From Rotaria sp. Silwood1 (taxonomy: Eukaryota; Rotifera; Eurotatoria; Philodinida; Philodinidae), in NCBI GenBank assembly GCA_905250075.1, contig CAJNOP010000079.1, forward strand, positions 486,645 through 550,644: a stretch of 64,000 bases of DNA, given 5' to 3'. The position numbers were made by a program, and so were the translations under genes. Positions 11,571 to 24,800 of this stretch are shown here, one piece after another (within the stretch, counting starts at the first letter, position 1; each line of letters opens with the position of its first letter). A model generated the notes under the pieces. The model did not search any database, was not told where the DNA came from, and saw only the letters and a program-made list of their open reading frames with translations.

Positions 11571-13834
11571 ATGTCGAATCAAAGTTTAAAACGTAAATTA
11601 GATTCATCTGATGGAACAAATTCATTACCAAGTCGTTCTCAATATTTAAATGATAAATTATCTCGTCGTCCAGATCGTCATAAATTAGTTGAACAAGGAA
11701 TATTACATGATTCTCAATGTGCACCAAGTCTTCAACATGCTGAACATGCTCTTAAACGAGCTCGTCTTGCTGATGAATTAAATAATCGTCTTGTTAATCG
11801 TCCTGGTCCATTAGATTTAATTCAACATAATATTCTTCATATTGATACAAATGAATATCCAAATTTAGAACAAGCTATTCAAGGTTATTTATTTATTTAT
11901 TTATTTATTTTAAATTTAATTAATTATTTAATTTAAATATTTAGGTGGTCAAATTCCATTTAAAACAACAACATTATGTCGACGTCCACTTATATTTCAT
12001 GAATATACTGGTTCGCCATTATCATCAAAACCAAAAGTAACAAAAATCGATTCACTTTCATCATTTTCTAATGCACATCAAATACGATTAGCACAACAAC
12101 AACTTCTTCTTGAATTAACATCAAATAAACAAGATGAACAACAATCATTATCATCATCATCATCATTATTAAATAAAAAAACACTCGAACAAATGACACT
12201 TATTGAACTTCGTGATGTATGTAAACAATATCAAATTCCATCATCTCATGCTAATAAAACAAAATTAATCGAACGAATTAAACAAGCACAAAATAAAACA
12301 AATAATCAAGGTAATTTTGAAATAGAAAATAAATTAATTTACTTTTTAAAATCAATAAAACAAAAAAAAAGAACATCATCTAGAAGTTTCGAACTCAAAT
12401 TTAAAGCGCATCTCACATTGACTTATGACAAGTTTTTGATTGTTAACTGTACTTGAAAGTTTTTATCAAGAAAAATTATATGAAATCATTTTCACACAGA
12501 TGAATTATTTCATTTGAAATCAAAACTAAGAATTGGTTTTCTTTTAGTTAATAGATCATCAGGATATTTCTTGAGGATTTATCATATCAAATTAGAAATA
12601 GTCATTTGGTTTATTAGATTTAGAATATAATAACAATGATGAGATTTATATGTTGAGAATGTTTCAGATTGAAAAGTTCTTATTATTAATATAATAGTAA
12701 ACTCGTCTACAACCTATTATATTTCAAATAATTCATCTCGTTTGATTTTTTATGCTCTATTTTCTAATGTATTAAGAATAAAAAAACAAATTCATCCTTG
12801 CGAAAATCATTTCGTTTCATTTTCTTGATGAAAACTTCTGAGTAGACTTAACAGTAAAGTTCAAATGAACTTGTCATAAGTGAATGTAGGATAGACTTAA
12901 AACTTCGATTGAGAAGTTCAATATAGTATTGATTAAAATGAGAATTGAAATGATAAGTCAATTTTTCAGATGGCTTTTGAGGATCTGTTAGATGTTTTTT
13001 TGTTTTTGTTGAGTTTGATGAATTTGCTTTGATGATAATAGAAAGGTTGTTCGAGTGAAATGTACATATTGACTGATTATTAACATCGGTCCTATGGTCT
13101 AGCGGTTAGGACATTGGACTCTGAATCCAGGAGCCCCAGTTCAAATCTGGGTAGGACCTTTTTTTTTTCTTTCTTTTCTGTGAGTGAATACCCTTGCATA
13201 GGATGAAGAAGGAAAAAGTCAAAAAAACTTTCTGTTCTCTCGTTGTTTTTTTTTTCTTCGATTCTCTTTCTTCTAATGAAAGGATTCTTTTGTTTTTTGT
13301 TGTTGTTTTTTCAATATAGATTTATCATTATCAAAAATAAATTCCGATGAATTATCAAATGCTGATATAATTGCATCATTAGAAATCTCAGATATAAATG
13401 AAGAAGAAGTTGAACCATTATCAACATCCGAATTAGATGAAATTCTTAAATATTTTCCAACGACTTCAATTAGTAAAGGAGATGATCAACAAGATCAATC
13501 ATCAAATCTTTTAATTGATTTTAATTTTCAAAATTCATTAATTGATTCTCAAACAATAGATAATGATGATTTATTTGTACAAATGTTACTTGATAATGAT
13601 AATTCATCATCATCATCATCATCATCATCGTCATCATCCTCAACAACAACAACAATAAGTGAAACAACATTTGATGATTTATTTTTATCAGATCTTTTAC
13701 CATCATCATCATCATCAACAGTATCTTCTTCTTTACCACGAATAACAAGTGTCGATGAATTTGATGCATTTTTACGGGATTTTACTCATAATCTTTCATC
13801 ACATCAACATGAAGTTTCAACATCTATTAGTTGA
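11571..13834 (+). CDS. Mrtf: myocardin-related transcription factor (RPEL + SAP coactivator)
   Basis: Exons 11571-11883, 11945-12310 and 13320-13834 join in frame (GT-AG, phase 1 each) to 397 residues. Two RPEL actin-binding repeats lie at about residues 25-47 (LNDKLSRRPDRHKLVEQGIL) and 69-91 (LNNRLVNRPGPLDLIQHNIL), joined by the basic KRARLADEL stretch. They match the second and third RPELs of animal MRTFs. A short FHEY motif and a Gln-rich run follow in exon 2. A SAP DNA-binding domain lies at about 187-221 (MTLIELRDVCKQ...KLIERI). Exon 3 is acidic with a poly-Ser/Thr run, fitting the transactivation domain. Family role: G-actin binds the RPELs and keeps the protein cytosolic; on release it co-activates SRF. 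It is much shorter than vertebrate MRTFs, with no first RPEL and no clear leucine zipper. Start at the first ATG of the open frame. Confidence 0.88.
13088..13159 (+). tRNA. tRNA-Gln(CTG)
   Basis: A 72-base cloverleaf. Acceptor arm GGTCCTA pairs with TAGGACC. The D arm contains GGTCTAGCGGTTAGGAC with A/B-box features. Anticodon stem TTGGA/TCCAG closes the loop CTCTGAA with anticodon CTG. The T arm CCCAG-TTCAAAT-CTGGG carries the TTCAAAT B box. A T run right after (13159 onward) is a Pol III terminator. No intron and no encoded CCA. It lies inside the second intron of the MRTF gene, same strand, 777 bases after the donor. Confidence 0.96.
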
Positions 13835-14708
13835 TTTATATTAAAAAGAGAAAACAAAAATCTAATTGTAAAAATTCATTGAAAATCGAAATCTTATTTT
13901 TTTTGTTCCTTTTTGTGTTGTTTTTGACAAAACAATTAAAAGTCTTTATCATTTTTTTTTATTTTTCTTTATTATAAAAATATTCAAAAAAAAAACAAAA
14001 AAAAACTCCTATTGCTATTTTATTTAAAATGTTTATCTTCATTAATTAAAGATCAAATTTAAAAATTCCTTTTGTTTTTTTTTCAACGATCAAACTTTTA
14101 AAAAATAAATTATTTCAAAATGTATTTTATTGTTTTTATTTCAGATCTCACTTATCATTATCTAGGATAGTTTTTTGTTGTAAGAGTATAAAATTCATTC
14201 GAATATTTATCATATTGAAATAAAGATTAGAATTCTCTTTATCAATTGAATAATATCAAACAATATTGATTGTTGAAGAATAATCCGACGAATTTTATCT
14301 AATATAAATAATATGTAAAATTAGTTTAAAATTCTCGTAAGAAATTCATAGATTAATAAAATAATTGAGGAAAAAATAAAAATTATTCTTTAAACATGGT
14401 CAAGATTTTGATTATTGATGATATTACATTATTTATTTATATTGAAAAATGTTTATTAAAACTAAATTAATATTGAAGAAATAATTCTTATTGAGAGTAT
14501 TTAAAAATAAAAAAAAAACGACTAAATTATTTTATTGATGGATAATCATATTCATGTAGCTATTATTCAATTTAAATCAATAAGTTTTATTTTATTTGAC
14601 TTGTCTATTTTGTTATATGTCAATTAAATATTTTCCTTGAACTATTAATTGAATAAAAGATTTTATTTTGTTTAGATATAAAATAATAAATAAATAAACT
14701 AATAAGGG
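13835..14708. other. intergenic between MRTF and F-box gene
   Basis: Very AT-rich with many A and T runs; AATTAAA and AATAAA-like signals soon after the MRTF stop. No gene seen. Confidence 0.4.
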
Positions 14709-15677
14709 ATGCATACACGTTTTGAACAACTTCCAAATGAAGTTATATTTAATATATTTAGTAATTATTTTGATGGTGTACAATTATACAAAAGTTTTTT
14801 TGGACTTAATTCTCGTTATAATAATTTAATAAAATCTCTAAATAATATTCATCTTCATCTTGAATGTCAAGATGATGATAAATGTATTTATTTATATTCT
14901 ACTAAAGTAATTAGTCTTTATATTGGTCAAAAACATCGAAGTATTAATTTTATTCCATTACTTATTAATGTTCGATCAGTAACAATAGTTGATCCAACAA
15001 TATTACAAATAATTTATTTATTAGATATAGGTCAAAATCTTGAACATGCATCAATTATATGGTCAAATATTTATTTAATAAATTCGATAAGTGCTCGATC
15101 ATTTTATGAATTAATATTTAGTGCAAGTTCATCAAATAATCTTCGTTCATGTAGATTTTATTTACCAAAAAGTCATTCATTATATTTAGAACCAAAACAT
15201 TGTATTTTACCATTATTACGTACTATACATGTTCAATTATCAATTCCATCAGTTGATTTTCGTCGTATAATACGTTTATGCCCGAATTTAATTCGACTTG
15301 ATGTTGAAATAATTGATGATATTTACAGTAATGAAGAGAAAATTATTGTCTTAAGCCATTATCAACATATAAATATTCGACGATTTCATATATATAATTT
15401 ATTATCACTTGATATATTTGATATATTAATGGGATATTTACCAAATTTAGAAAAGTTATATATATCAATGAAATTTCCATCACATCCAATTGATGTATTT
15501 GAACAATTATCAAGTATAATTCATCGAATTGATCGTTTAAAAGAACTTCATTTTCGTTTAACAACTGATTTTTGGAATTTAGGTCAACATCAATTGGAAC
15601 AAGTTAAACAAATAAATCCGTTTTTTGCAAATATATTTATTGAAAATCAAGATGATGAAATCATTTTTATTAGTTAA
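14709..15677 (+). CDS. F-box protein with leucine-rich-like C-terminal region
   Basis: A single exon of 322 residues. Residues 5-50 fit an F-box (FEQLPNEVIFNIFSNYFDG followed by a helix with SFFGLNSRYNNLI), the module that binds SKP1 in SCF ubiquitin ligases. The rest is a series of Leu/Ile-rich segments with LxxLxI spacing (for example RLCPNLIRLDVEI and LPNLEKLYISM), a degenerate leucine-rich-repeat-like substrate region common in bdelloid F-box proteins. The start follows an AT-rich leader and is the first ATG of the frame. The substrate is unknown. Its N-terminus resembles the F-box gene at 52564-54418, but the two are clearly diverged. Confidence 0.82.
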   Translation: MHTRFEQLPNEVIFNIFSNYFDGVQLYKSFFGLNSRYNNLIKSLNNIHLHLECQDDDKCIYLYSTKVISLYIGQKHRSINFIPLLINVRSVTIVDPTILQIIYLLDIGQNLEHASIIWSNIYLINSISARSFYELIFSASSSNNLRSCRFYLPKSHSLYLEPKHCILPLLRTIHVQLSIPSVDFRRIIRLCPNLIRLDVEIIDDIYSNEEKIIVLSHYQHINIRRFHIYNLLSLDIFDILMGYLPNLEKLYISMKFPSHPIDVFEQLSSIIHRIDRLKELHFRLTTDFWNLGQHQLEQVKQINPFFANIFIENQDDEIIFIS

Positions 15678-15804
15678 CAAAATTTATTTTTTGTAAAATA
15701 TTATTTTAGTTTTATATTTTCTATTTCTACAATAAATTAAAATAAATAGTTACTCATTTCATTGTAGATTTTTTCTTATTGTTTTTTTGTTTTTTATTGA
15801 TAAA

Positions 15805-18800
15805 ATGCCTTCACGTTCAAAAAAAATTCTTTCACCAATACCTATTATACCAAATGATGATAAAAATCTAACTGAATTAATAAGACAAGTAATTTAATTT
15901 AAATAAAATAAATAATAAATAAATAAAAACTAGAATTTAGAGTCAAACAATATTTTCTTCATCAAATAAAACTGATATTCAATTATTATGTGAAAAATTA
16001 ATTAATATATTAATTCTATCATCATCAACTGATCCACCAAATACATCTTTAAGAAAATGTGTTGTCAAGTATGAGTTTTATTTTAATAGAAAAAAACAAA
16101 ATTTTATTCGATTTTTTGTTTTTTTAGAGGTTTTTCACATTTAGCTGAATGTCAATATGAAAATGTTGTTGATAAATGTACAAAACATTTAGAAGAATTT
16201 TTTAAAAGACAAGGAAAAGAACATAGAATTGAATATATATCTATGTTAAATTATCTTATTGAAAATTTTCCATTTGGTTATAATTTATTTTAAAAATATT
16301 ATTTTTAATTCAATTATTATTTTTAGGTTTAGTTTGTGTTTTGAAAATAAAAGATACAAGTTTGTTTTGTTAATTTTAAACAAAAAAATATTATCAATAT
16401 ATTTAATATTTAGTTTCTAATCAATTAATTACTATTGGTCAAGAACTTTGGTTTGATATACAGTAAGAGTTTATTTTTTTTTGTTTTCTTAAAAATTTTA
16501 TTAAGATGAATTTGTTTTATTTTCTATTTTGATAATATATAATCACTCTATGAATTGAATATACAAATTGAGTAAAAAAAAATCCAAAGATGATTTTTCT
16601 ATAACAGTATTTAATATTATTTCTCATTGCACAAATAATCTAGATTTTTGGTCATTTTTATTGTTCAAATTCTATCGATTGATTGATGTTAACCGGTTAC
16701 GAAAGAAAAAACAAATAATGTTTGGAATTTTGATGAGATTAGATCTTCATTTTGGATATTTATCTATCTGAATTGTTAAGCATTTTATTTTCTGCGTCTA
16801 GCCGAGTGTTATCATAGTCAAATAATAAAATTCAACTGAATCATTCTCTATAGTTATCTTGAAAGAATTTAATAAATAAATATTTAAGGATTTCTTGACT
16901 TTGTTTGTGTCTGGTCAAATTGACATAGATTGAAAGTCAATATTTGTATATATCGTAGAAAAGCAAAATTGAATGGATGAAAAATTTCATCGAGATTATA
17001 ATCGAATAATATAATTAAGAAGTTCGAATTATTTTTCAATGATTTTAAAAAGCATAAAACAATTCTAAATAGAGTAGAAGGAATAAAATCAATGTTATAT
17101 ATATATATATTTAGATCAACAAATGTTCCACATCATCGATTTAATCTTTTTCAACAACTTCAATATTATTTAAAAGTTGTTGTTTTTCTTTTACCCAAAG
17201 TTCATGATCAACTTGAACGAGATGAAATTCTACCTCGAATTATTCATCAAATGTTAAATGATGGTTTGTTTGTTTATTTGACTTAAATAAAAATAACAAT
17301 AAATAATTATTTAGAAAATACAGTAACATTAGAAATTCGTTTAACATGTTCATTAGTTTGGCATCTTTTAAAAGAAAATGAACAATTATCACCAAATGAG
17401 AAAGTAGTTAATTAATATTTGTAAATATTCTATATTAAAATAATCTGTTTATTAATTAAATTTTAGCTTAATAAAATGAAAAAAGTAACTTGTGTAATTA
17501 TGTCTCGATTATCATTATATTTTGGTTTAATAAAAACAACAATGACAAATAAATTACTTGATACTAATTTTTTTGTTCAATTATTAGAAGAAGTTCTTGC
17601 CTTTAAAACGTTTGTTTTTATTTTATGAAAAATTCTTATTCTTTTTTTTATGTTCTAAATGAATTTTTTTTTTGCTGTTCTATGATAGACGTGATGCAAC
17701 AATTATGGTTGGAGTATCAAAAGCATTAGAAACTTATTCTGAAGCTCTAACGTAACTATATATATATATAATTAATGTATAAAATATATTTTTTCTTTTT
17801 AGTTCTTCATGGCGTAATCTTAATACAGAATCATTAAAAAATATTATTGAAAAATTATTAACTTTTGCTTGGGATCATTTTAGTTACAATGTTGAAGTAA
17901 TTTATATTTTAATTAGAAAGATTTATTATTGAATTTTAGTTTTTATTTAGACTGTTCGACATTGTTCAGCAAATATATATTCAAATAGTTTCAAAATAAG
18001 CATGAATCATTGTATGTTTTATTTTAAAAAGATAGAAAATTCTAATTAAGTGATAGATTTTTTAGTAAACTCTTTATTGATATTTGAAATAGACTTGAAT
18101 ATATATAATAATATATTCTCATAGATATTTGAATATTGTTAAAAGATGAAATTGAAACGAAAAATAACTTTTTTTTTTATTGAAATAAATATTTTCTTAA
18201 TAATAAACAAATCCTATTTGAAGGTGATATTCGTCAATCAATAATTGATTCTCAATTAACATTATTAAAACAACTTCCATGGCAAAAAGATGGTTGTTCA
18301 TTAGCATATCATACTCTTATTGAATATTTATCTGTAACTGATATTATTAAATGGAATACAAAATTAGCCGAATCATGTCTTATGGCTATGAATGATCGAG
18401 GATTAGCATCAGAAGTAATTTTGTTTTTATTTAAATAGAATCTATATTATCTCTCTATATATATATATTTAAAGGCAAGTTATCTTTATTGTGTTTTATG
18501 TCATAAACATCGAGAAGAAGAAGAATCAATCGATAAATGGAAACAAATTTGGTTAAAACCAGTTGTTGATGCACTTGATACATCAACACCATTACATAGA
18601 TTTCTTATTGCTGAAGTATATTTTAGTGGTTCTTAAATTTTAATTAAATAAATAAAATATATGTTTTAGTATATATTACCAAAAATTCTAAAAGGTCATC
18701 CAGAATATTTACAAGAATTAAAAGAACTGACAAGTAAATTTTGAAAAATAAATATAAATATTGTTTGGTTGTTTGTTTTTTTCTTTCTAATAGTTAATCC

Positions 18801-21800
18801 TCGAACATTAATTGTTTGTACACGTATTGGTCGAACATTAGGTTTATGTCCAAATATATTTTCATCTAATCGATTTATTGAAGATGATTTAATTCGTCAA
18901 GGAATAACAAGTGAAGATGAACAAGTATTTAAAAATATTTTTATTTATTTATTATTTTAAAATATAAAAAACTATTTAGATTTGTCTTGATTGTTTATTT
19001 ATTCTTTGTGAAAATCCAAAAACAACCGAATATATAAGTCAAATTGAATTTCAATTAATTAAATATTTTCTTCAAATGAATATTGATAATGGTTCAACAT
19101 CATTTAGAAATCAAGTTTTATCTTTAATTAAAAAAGTATTTTGTTTTTTCCTTCTTTTAACATATCGAACTGATTAATATTCTTTTAGCATTTTATTCGC
19201 ATAAAAGATAGTTGGTTATATTGTGCAAGACAAAAATTAAAAAAAACTGATCAAGATTTTGATGATTTAACAGAACGATATAGAGTTTGTTTCAAGTTTT
19301 TTTTTCTTTTTTTTTTTCAATAAAATACTTTTTGTTTATAAAGAATTATTTGAAATGGTTAATAAATTGGTCTTGTTCAAATTTATATTTGGAAGGATCT
19401 TATGCTCAACGTCATTTATCTATTTTAATTCTTCATTGGTTAATTTATTTACATGGAAATCAAGGAATAGAAACTGTTTGTCGTAAGTTTATTATTTATT
19501 TTATTAATATATAAATGAAAATTTTCTTTTCTATATCTATAAAAGAAAAATTAAAATTCTACGTATTTGATGAATTAATTAATGAAAATTCAATGGAATA
19601 TTTATTTAATTGTTTATGGGATACATATGAAGATATTCGTCAATATTCTCTTGATATAATCATTAAATTGAATGTAAGTTTTGATTTCTTTCATAAATAA
19701 TCCATTTAGTTAAAGATTCAATTGTTTTTCTTGCATAGATTTTTTTAAACCAATGATCAGGAATAGAATTATATAGAGCTCCACTTATTTGTAAATAAAG
19801 TGTTAAAAGAATAGTTTCATCTGAATCATAAGGATTAAGATATTTACATTCTTTTTGTTGTATATATATTATTTTTAAAGCACGTTGAAGACCTTGTTCA
19901 ATATTATTATTATCATTTGAAATAAAATCAATCAAATGAAAAAAAATCTTATTTAAAGAATCATTTGAATTTTGTTTTAATTTAATTGATTGAATAATAT
20001 CTTCTTTTGAAAACCCATTAAGAGCATTAACAAGTAATTCAATATAAGCAACAAATACATCAATTGATGTAGATTTTCCAAACATTCTTTTAACACAATC
20101 TTTTATAATTTCAAGACGTTTTGAATAAGAATGTTTTGAATAAAAATAACTAATTGGAGATAAACGAAGTAATGCTGCAGGTTTTGGTGAAAGACAATAG
20201 GTTTTTTTTTCTATATCAACTTCTATACCTAATGCTTGAGCTGCTTGAGTTTCACCAAATAAATCAATAGATTTTTTAATATCAACATGTGGAGTAAAAC
20301 AAAGACCAGTTGGACACATATATCTAAAATATTATTTATTTATATTATTTAATAGATAAAAGTAAAAATCTTTATACCCATTCATCCACCATTGAAAATA
20401 TCTTTGTAATAAATGTTCTTGTGAATAATCTCCATGATGAGCTAAACTTGCTAAAAAACATAATGTCAATGAAATAGCATCAGACCAAACTAAAGTTAAA
20501 TCATCTTGTTGTGAACATTCTTTTTCAATTTTAATATGATCAAGAATATAAGAATCAATATTATGTGATGAAAAACTTTCTCCTAATGTCATGGAATATA
20601 TTGAGAATAAAATACGAGAATCATTTTCATTTTCATCATATGATGGTGGATCAATAGGAGACATTGAATTTGGACGAACATTTAATTCAATAATCCAATC
20701 TTTATTTGAACATTCCGACGACATTCTTTTTCTCTTACCAAAATCTAAATCTAAACGTGTTTTGTCATATAAAACAAAAACAAAAACCTATTCGTACACT
20801 AGAATAACTACAATGATAAAGAAAAATGCATATTACTGTGTTTTTTTCTCTCTTTCCTTTACTCCGTTTATCTTTTTAAAATAGGTCGCTAGCAACTATG
20901 ATGACCTTCGAATTGGAATATTATTTAATCGAATATTACAATTATTATCAAGTACACAACCACCTGAAACAGCTAGTGGTGCAACACTTGTACAATGTAT
21001 TGCTAAAATAAATAATAAAAATCTTCAACAAATAATTAATTATGATAATCAACAATCATATGATCAAATTTATTTATTAATTAATCATATAACCAAAAGA
21101 TTAGATAATGAAGTAGAACAAGCTAAAATTAATTTATTTCAAGCTGCAAAAAATGGACCTATGTATGGTTGTTTAAGTGGTATTAATGCACTTTTAACTA
21201 TTATTCATGATGATAAGTTAATATTCAAATATAAACACATAACATATTATTATAAGAATAAATTTTTGTTTTTTTTTAATTTAGATATGAAAATGAACAA
21301 GAAATAAATCAATGGAAAATATTATTTGATCATTTAATTAAATTATGTTTAGAAATAGCTTCATTAACTGGTCCAATCGTTAGTTCATCATCACCTGAAG
21401 GAATGATGCCTATGGAACTTACTGAGAGTTTGTTATTTATTTAATAAATATAATTATATATTGCTTTTTTATTCTTTTTTTTTCTCTATAGTTTGTGGAA
21501 AAGATAATGATGATGATGAAAATTCCAATGGACAAATAACATCTCAAATGTTATTAGTATGTTGTTGGAGAACAATTAAAGAAATTTCATTATTATTTAG
21601 TCGTTTGGGACAAATTGGAATAAAATATATTCAAAATGAAAATCAATATAGATTTATTAGTTTAAAACAAGTTTGTTATTTCATTATTAAATAGAACAAT
21701 CAGATAGATTTATATTTTATTTTCTTCTTATTTAGGTTCATATTATATGTGATTATTATATGGAACAATTATTAAAATCTCGTCATTGTGGTGCATATGA

Positions 21801-24800
21801 ATTAGCTTATACAGGTTTTCTTATTATTTGTGAACAACTTTGGAGGTTTAGAAAATTTTTTTTTTTATTCTTTTTTGTATATAAAATTTATTTTAATTAA
21901 ATATATTAGTGCAAATTGTGATGATTTATGTAATTTACCAATAAAATGGATTGAAAATGGAATAAAAATGGTTGAAGAAAATAGTCTTGATAAAAATAAA
22001 TTATGTTTAACACGACGATCAGGTGGTTTACCTTTTTATCTTCAATCAATATTAACAGATGAACCAATTAAACAACGTGGACAACAAAGAACATATGTTG
22101 CTAAATTAATGGATACTTTATTAAATATTATTCAAAATGATCCAGATACAATACAAATCGATGGACAAATTTTAGAAAATAGTCGAAAAGTATTTATACA
22201 ACGAACTGAAAAGCTTTTTCTTTTTTAAATTATAGTTTATTCTCGTAAAAGATAGCTTATCTTTCAACACTAGTAAATATCATAGATATTGACAAGATTA
22301 CATTATTGGTAAAAAATGCTACTTACAATTAAAACATAGTTGAGTCAATTCTTTTCGTCCCATATTTAACTTTAATATCAAGTTTTTTCTTCCAATAAAA
22401 ATATTAGCTATAGCGATTTTAATTTTTCCGATTTATGAATTAATCTTTTTTTTTTGTAGTCTCAAGATGAGTTTTGCGTAAACATTGGATGATTGCAACT
22501 ATTGATTGAGTAAAGATCTATGTATCTTAAGACTTCATTGAAAATGATATATTCTATTAATCAGATAGTATAGATATGTGAACATTTATTTAATAAAAAT
22601 AGTAAATAACCAGAAAATAATTAAAAAAAACCTTTTTCGAGTATATCAGAAAAAAACAATCAATGTTTTCATGCGAAATTCGTTGTATCAAAGTTGATCG
22701 ATCTTATATGTATACTTGAGATCAAGATTTATCAAATCCTATTTCTAGTCAAAAAAATAATTAAATAAATAAATTAAAATTGTAAATAGATTCATGCATA
22801 CAATACGGTTCGTTCATTTTATCGTAATCAACGATTTTCAAATGATGTTTATCCATATATTGAACGTGGTCTTCATTTATCAATAACTGGTTTTACATCA
22901 TCAATATGGATGATAAGAAATAGTGCAACATTATTATTATCAACAATAGTTCAAAGAATATTTGGTCCATCGAAAACAAAAGATGGAGAAGATAATTTAT
23001 CAAAAAAAAATAGTATGACTTCAAGAGAATTCTTTAATAAATATCCATCATTATTTCATTTATTTTATCAACAATTACAACAAACAACAAGGTTTAGTTT
23101 CTGTTTCTGTTTTTATTTTTGACTATGAATAAATAAATCAAATATAATTATTTTATTTATTTAAGTACTCGTTCATCAATTGAATCCTTATCATCATCAT
23201 GTTTATTTGCTATACTTTTAATTCTTCGTCGTCTTTATCCAAGTCCACTTGATGGAATTGATTGTTCATTAACATTAGATAAACTTTTACCATTTGTTAT
23301 TAAGTAAGAAAATTTATTATTTTTATTTATCTTATAAATAAATTTTTAATCTAAAATAAGTATAGATGTGAAGAATCTCCATTATTACGTATACGAGAAC
23401 ATTCATCAAAAGCTTTATTAGCTTTAATTCATCATGATCAATATTCAACTATAATTCATCAACAAATAAATCAATTAATCAAACAATCAAAAGATAATAT
23501 TAGACAAAATACTCTTCATGGTCGTTTATTACAAGTATTTTATCTTAAAAATATTTCATAAATAAAATTTTTCTTGTTATTATTTTTGTTTTTATTTAAT
23601 TAGATAAATGCAATATTTCAATCAATGAAAAAGAATAATCTTCAATTTAATTTTGATTCATCATTTAGTTTAAAAGAAATGCTTTCATCACTTCAATGGT
23701 GCATTTATCAGTTAGTATCTTAGTTTTTGTTTATTTTTATTTTATTCAAAACAGTTTACAAAACAAAATGATTTTTATCATATAGATACAATAAATTAAA
23801 TAATAGAAGAATATATTTTAAAAAAAAAAGTCGACTAATGACATTTAGAGTTTATTCTTATCAAATTTTCATTTCGAATTAATTAAAATAAAGTCTCTTG
23901 TTGGAAACTAGAAACATTCATTAAATTAAGTGTACTAAGAGTTCAAGGATTAACAGATAGATTTTAAAAAAATGATCAATTAGTTTTAAGATTGAATGAA
24001 GAATTTTTTTTTATCAATAAAAATATGTTTAGAAAAAAGAATCTTGTCATCTTAAATAAACATCAATTAGCAATTTCGATTGAATTTTTCTTATTGACTT
24101 TTATTCAGTTAGGAAAATGAAAGAGTATAGAATATTTGAAATCTTCTAATATTCTATAAATTTTATTATGTTGTAGTCAAACTTATTTTTGATATATTGA
24201 TGAAAATATTAATCGAATATTCTCTATTGTTAATTATAGAAATAATTGTTCTCTAACACAATATTGTTATTTGGAATTATTATACAATATTCATTGTCAA
24301 ATAAGTTCGAATGAATTAACAAATAAGATAAATGAATATATAAATAATATTCTAAAAAATGTTGATAAAATAACAATTGGAATTGATGATTTAACTCGTA
24401 TATTAACACGTTTAATAATTCGTCTTGAAAATATTGAAATTCAATTAAAACTTTTTCTTTTTGTTGAACAAACTCGAACAGAATTATGTTTTATTGAAAC
24501 ACTTTTATTAGAAAATAATTTATCGTTATTTGAAAATAATATTCGACAATGGATTACAGATTTATTATTAACTATGGATTTATTTAATGAACAACTATAT
24601 ACGAAAGTAATCAAAATATTATTTTTTTTTTGTTTTTTCTATTTAAATCGTAAGAAAAAAAAAAACATTATTTTAGGCATGTGAATTACTTTTTAAAATG
24701 ATTGATAAAACACATAATTATGAACGTTTAACTAGACGAATTGTTGAATTAATTGAAAAATTAAGACGGTAATTATAGAATTTTGTTTTTTTTTGAATAG

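Noticed and set aside
13521..13769. Minus-strand frame rich in Met and Leu opposite MRTF exon 3
   Set aside because: Shadow of the poly-Ser/Thr codons of the MRTF exon on the other strand.
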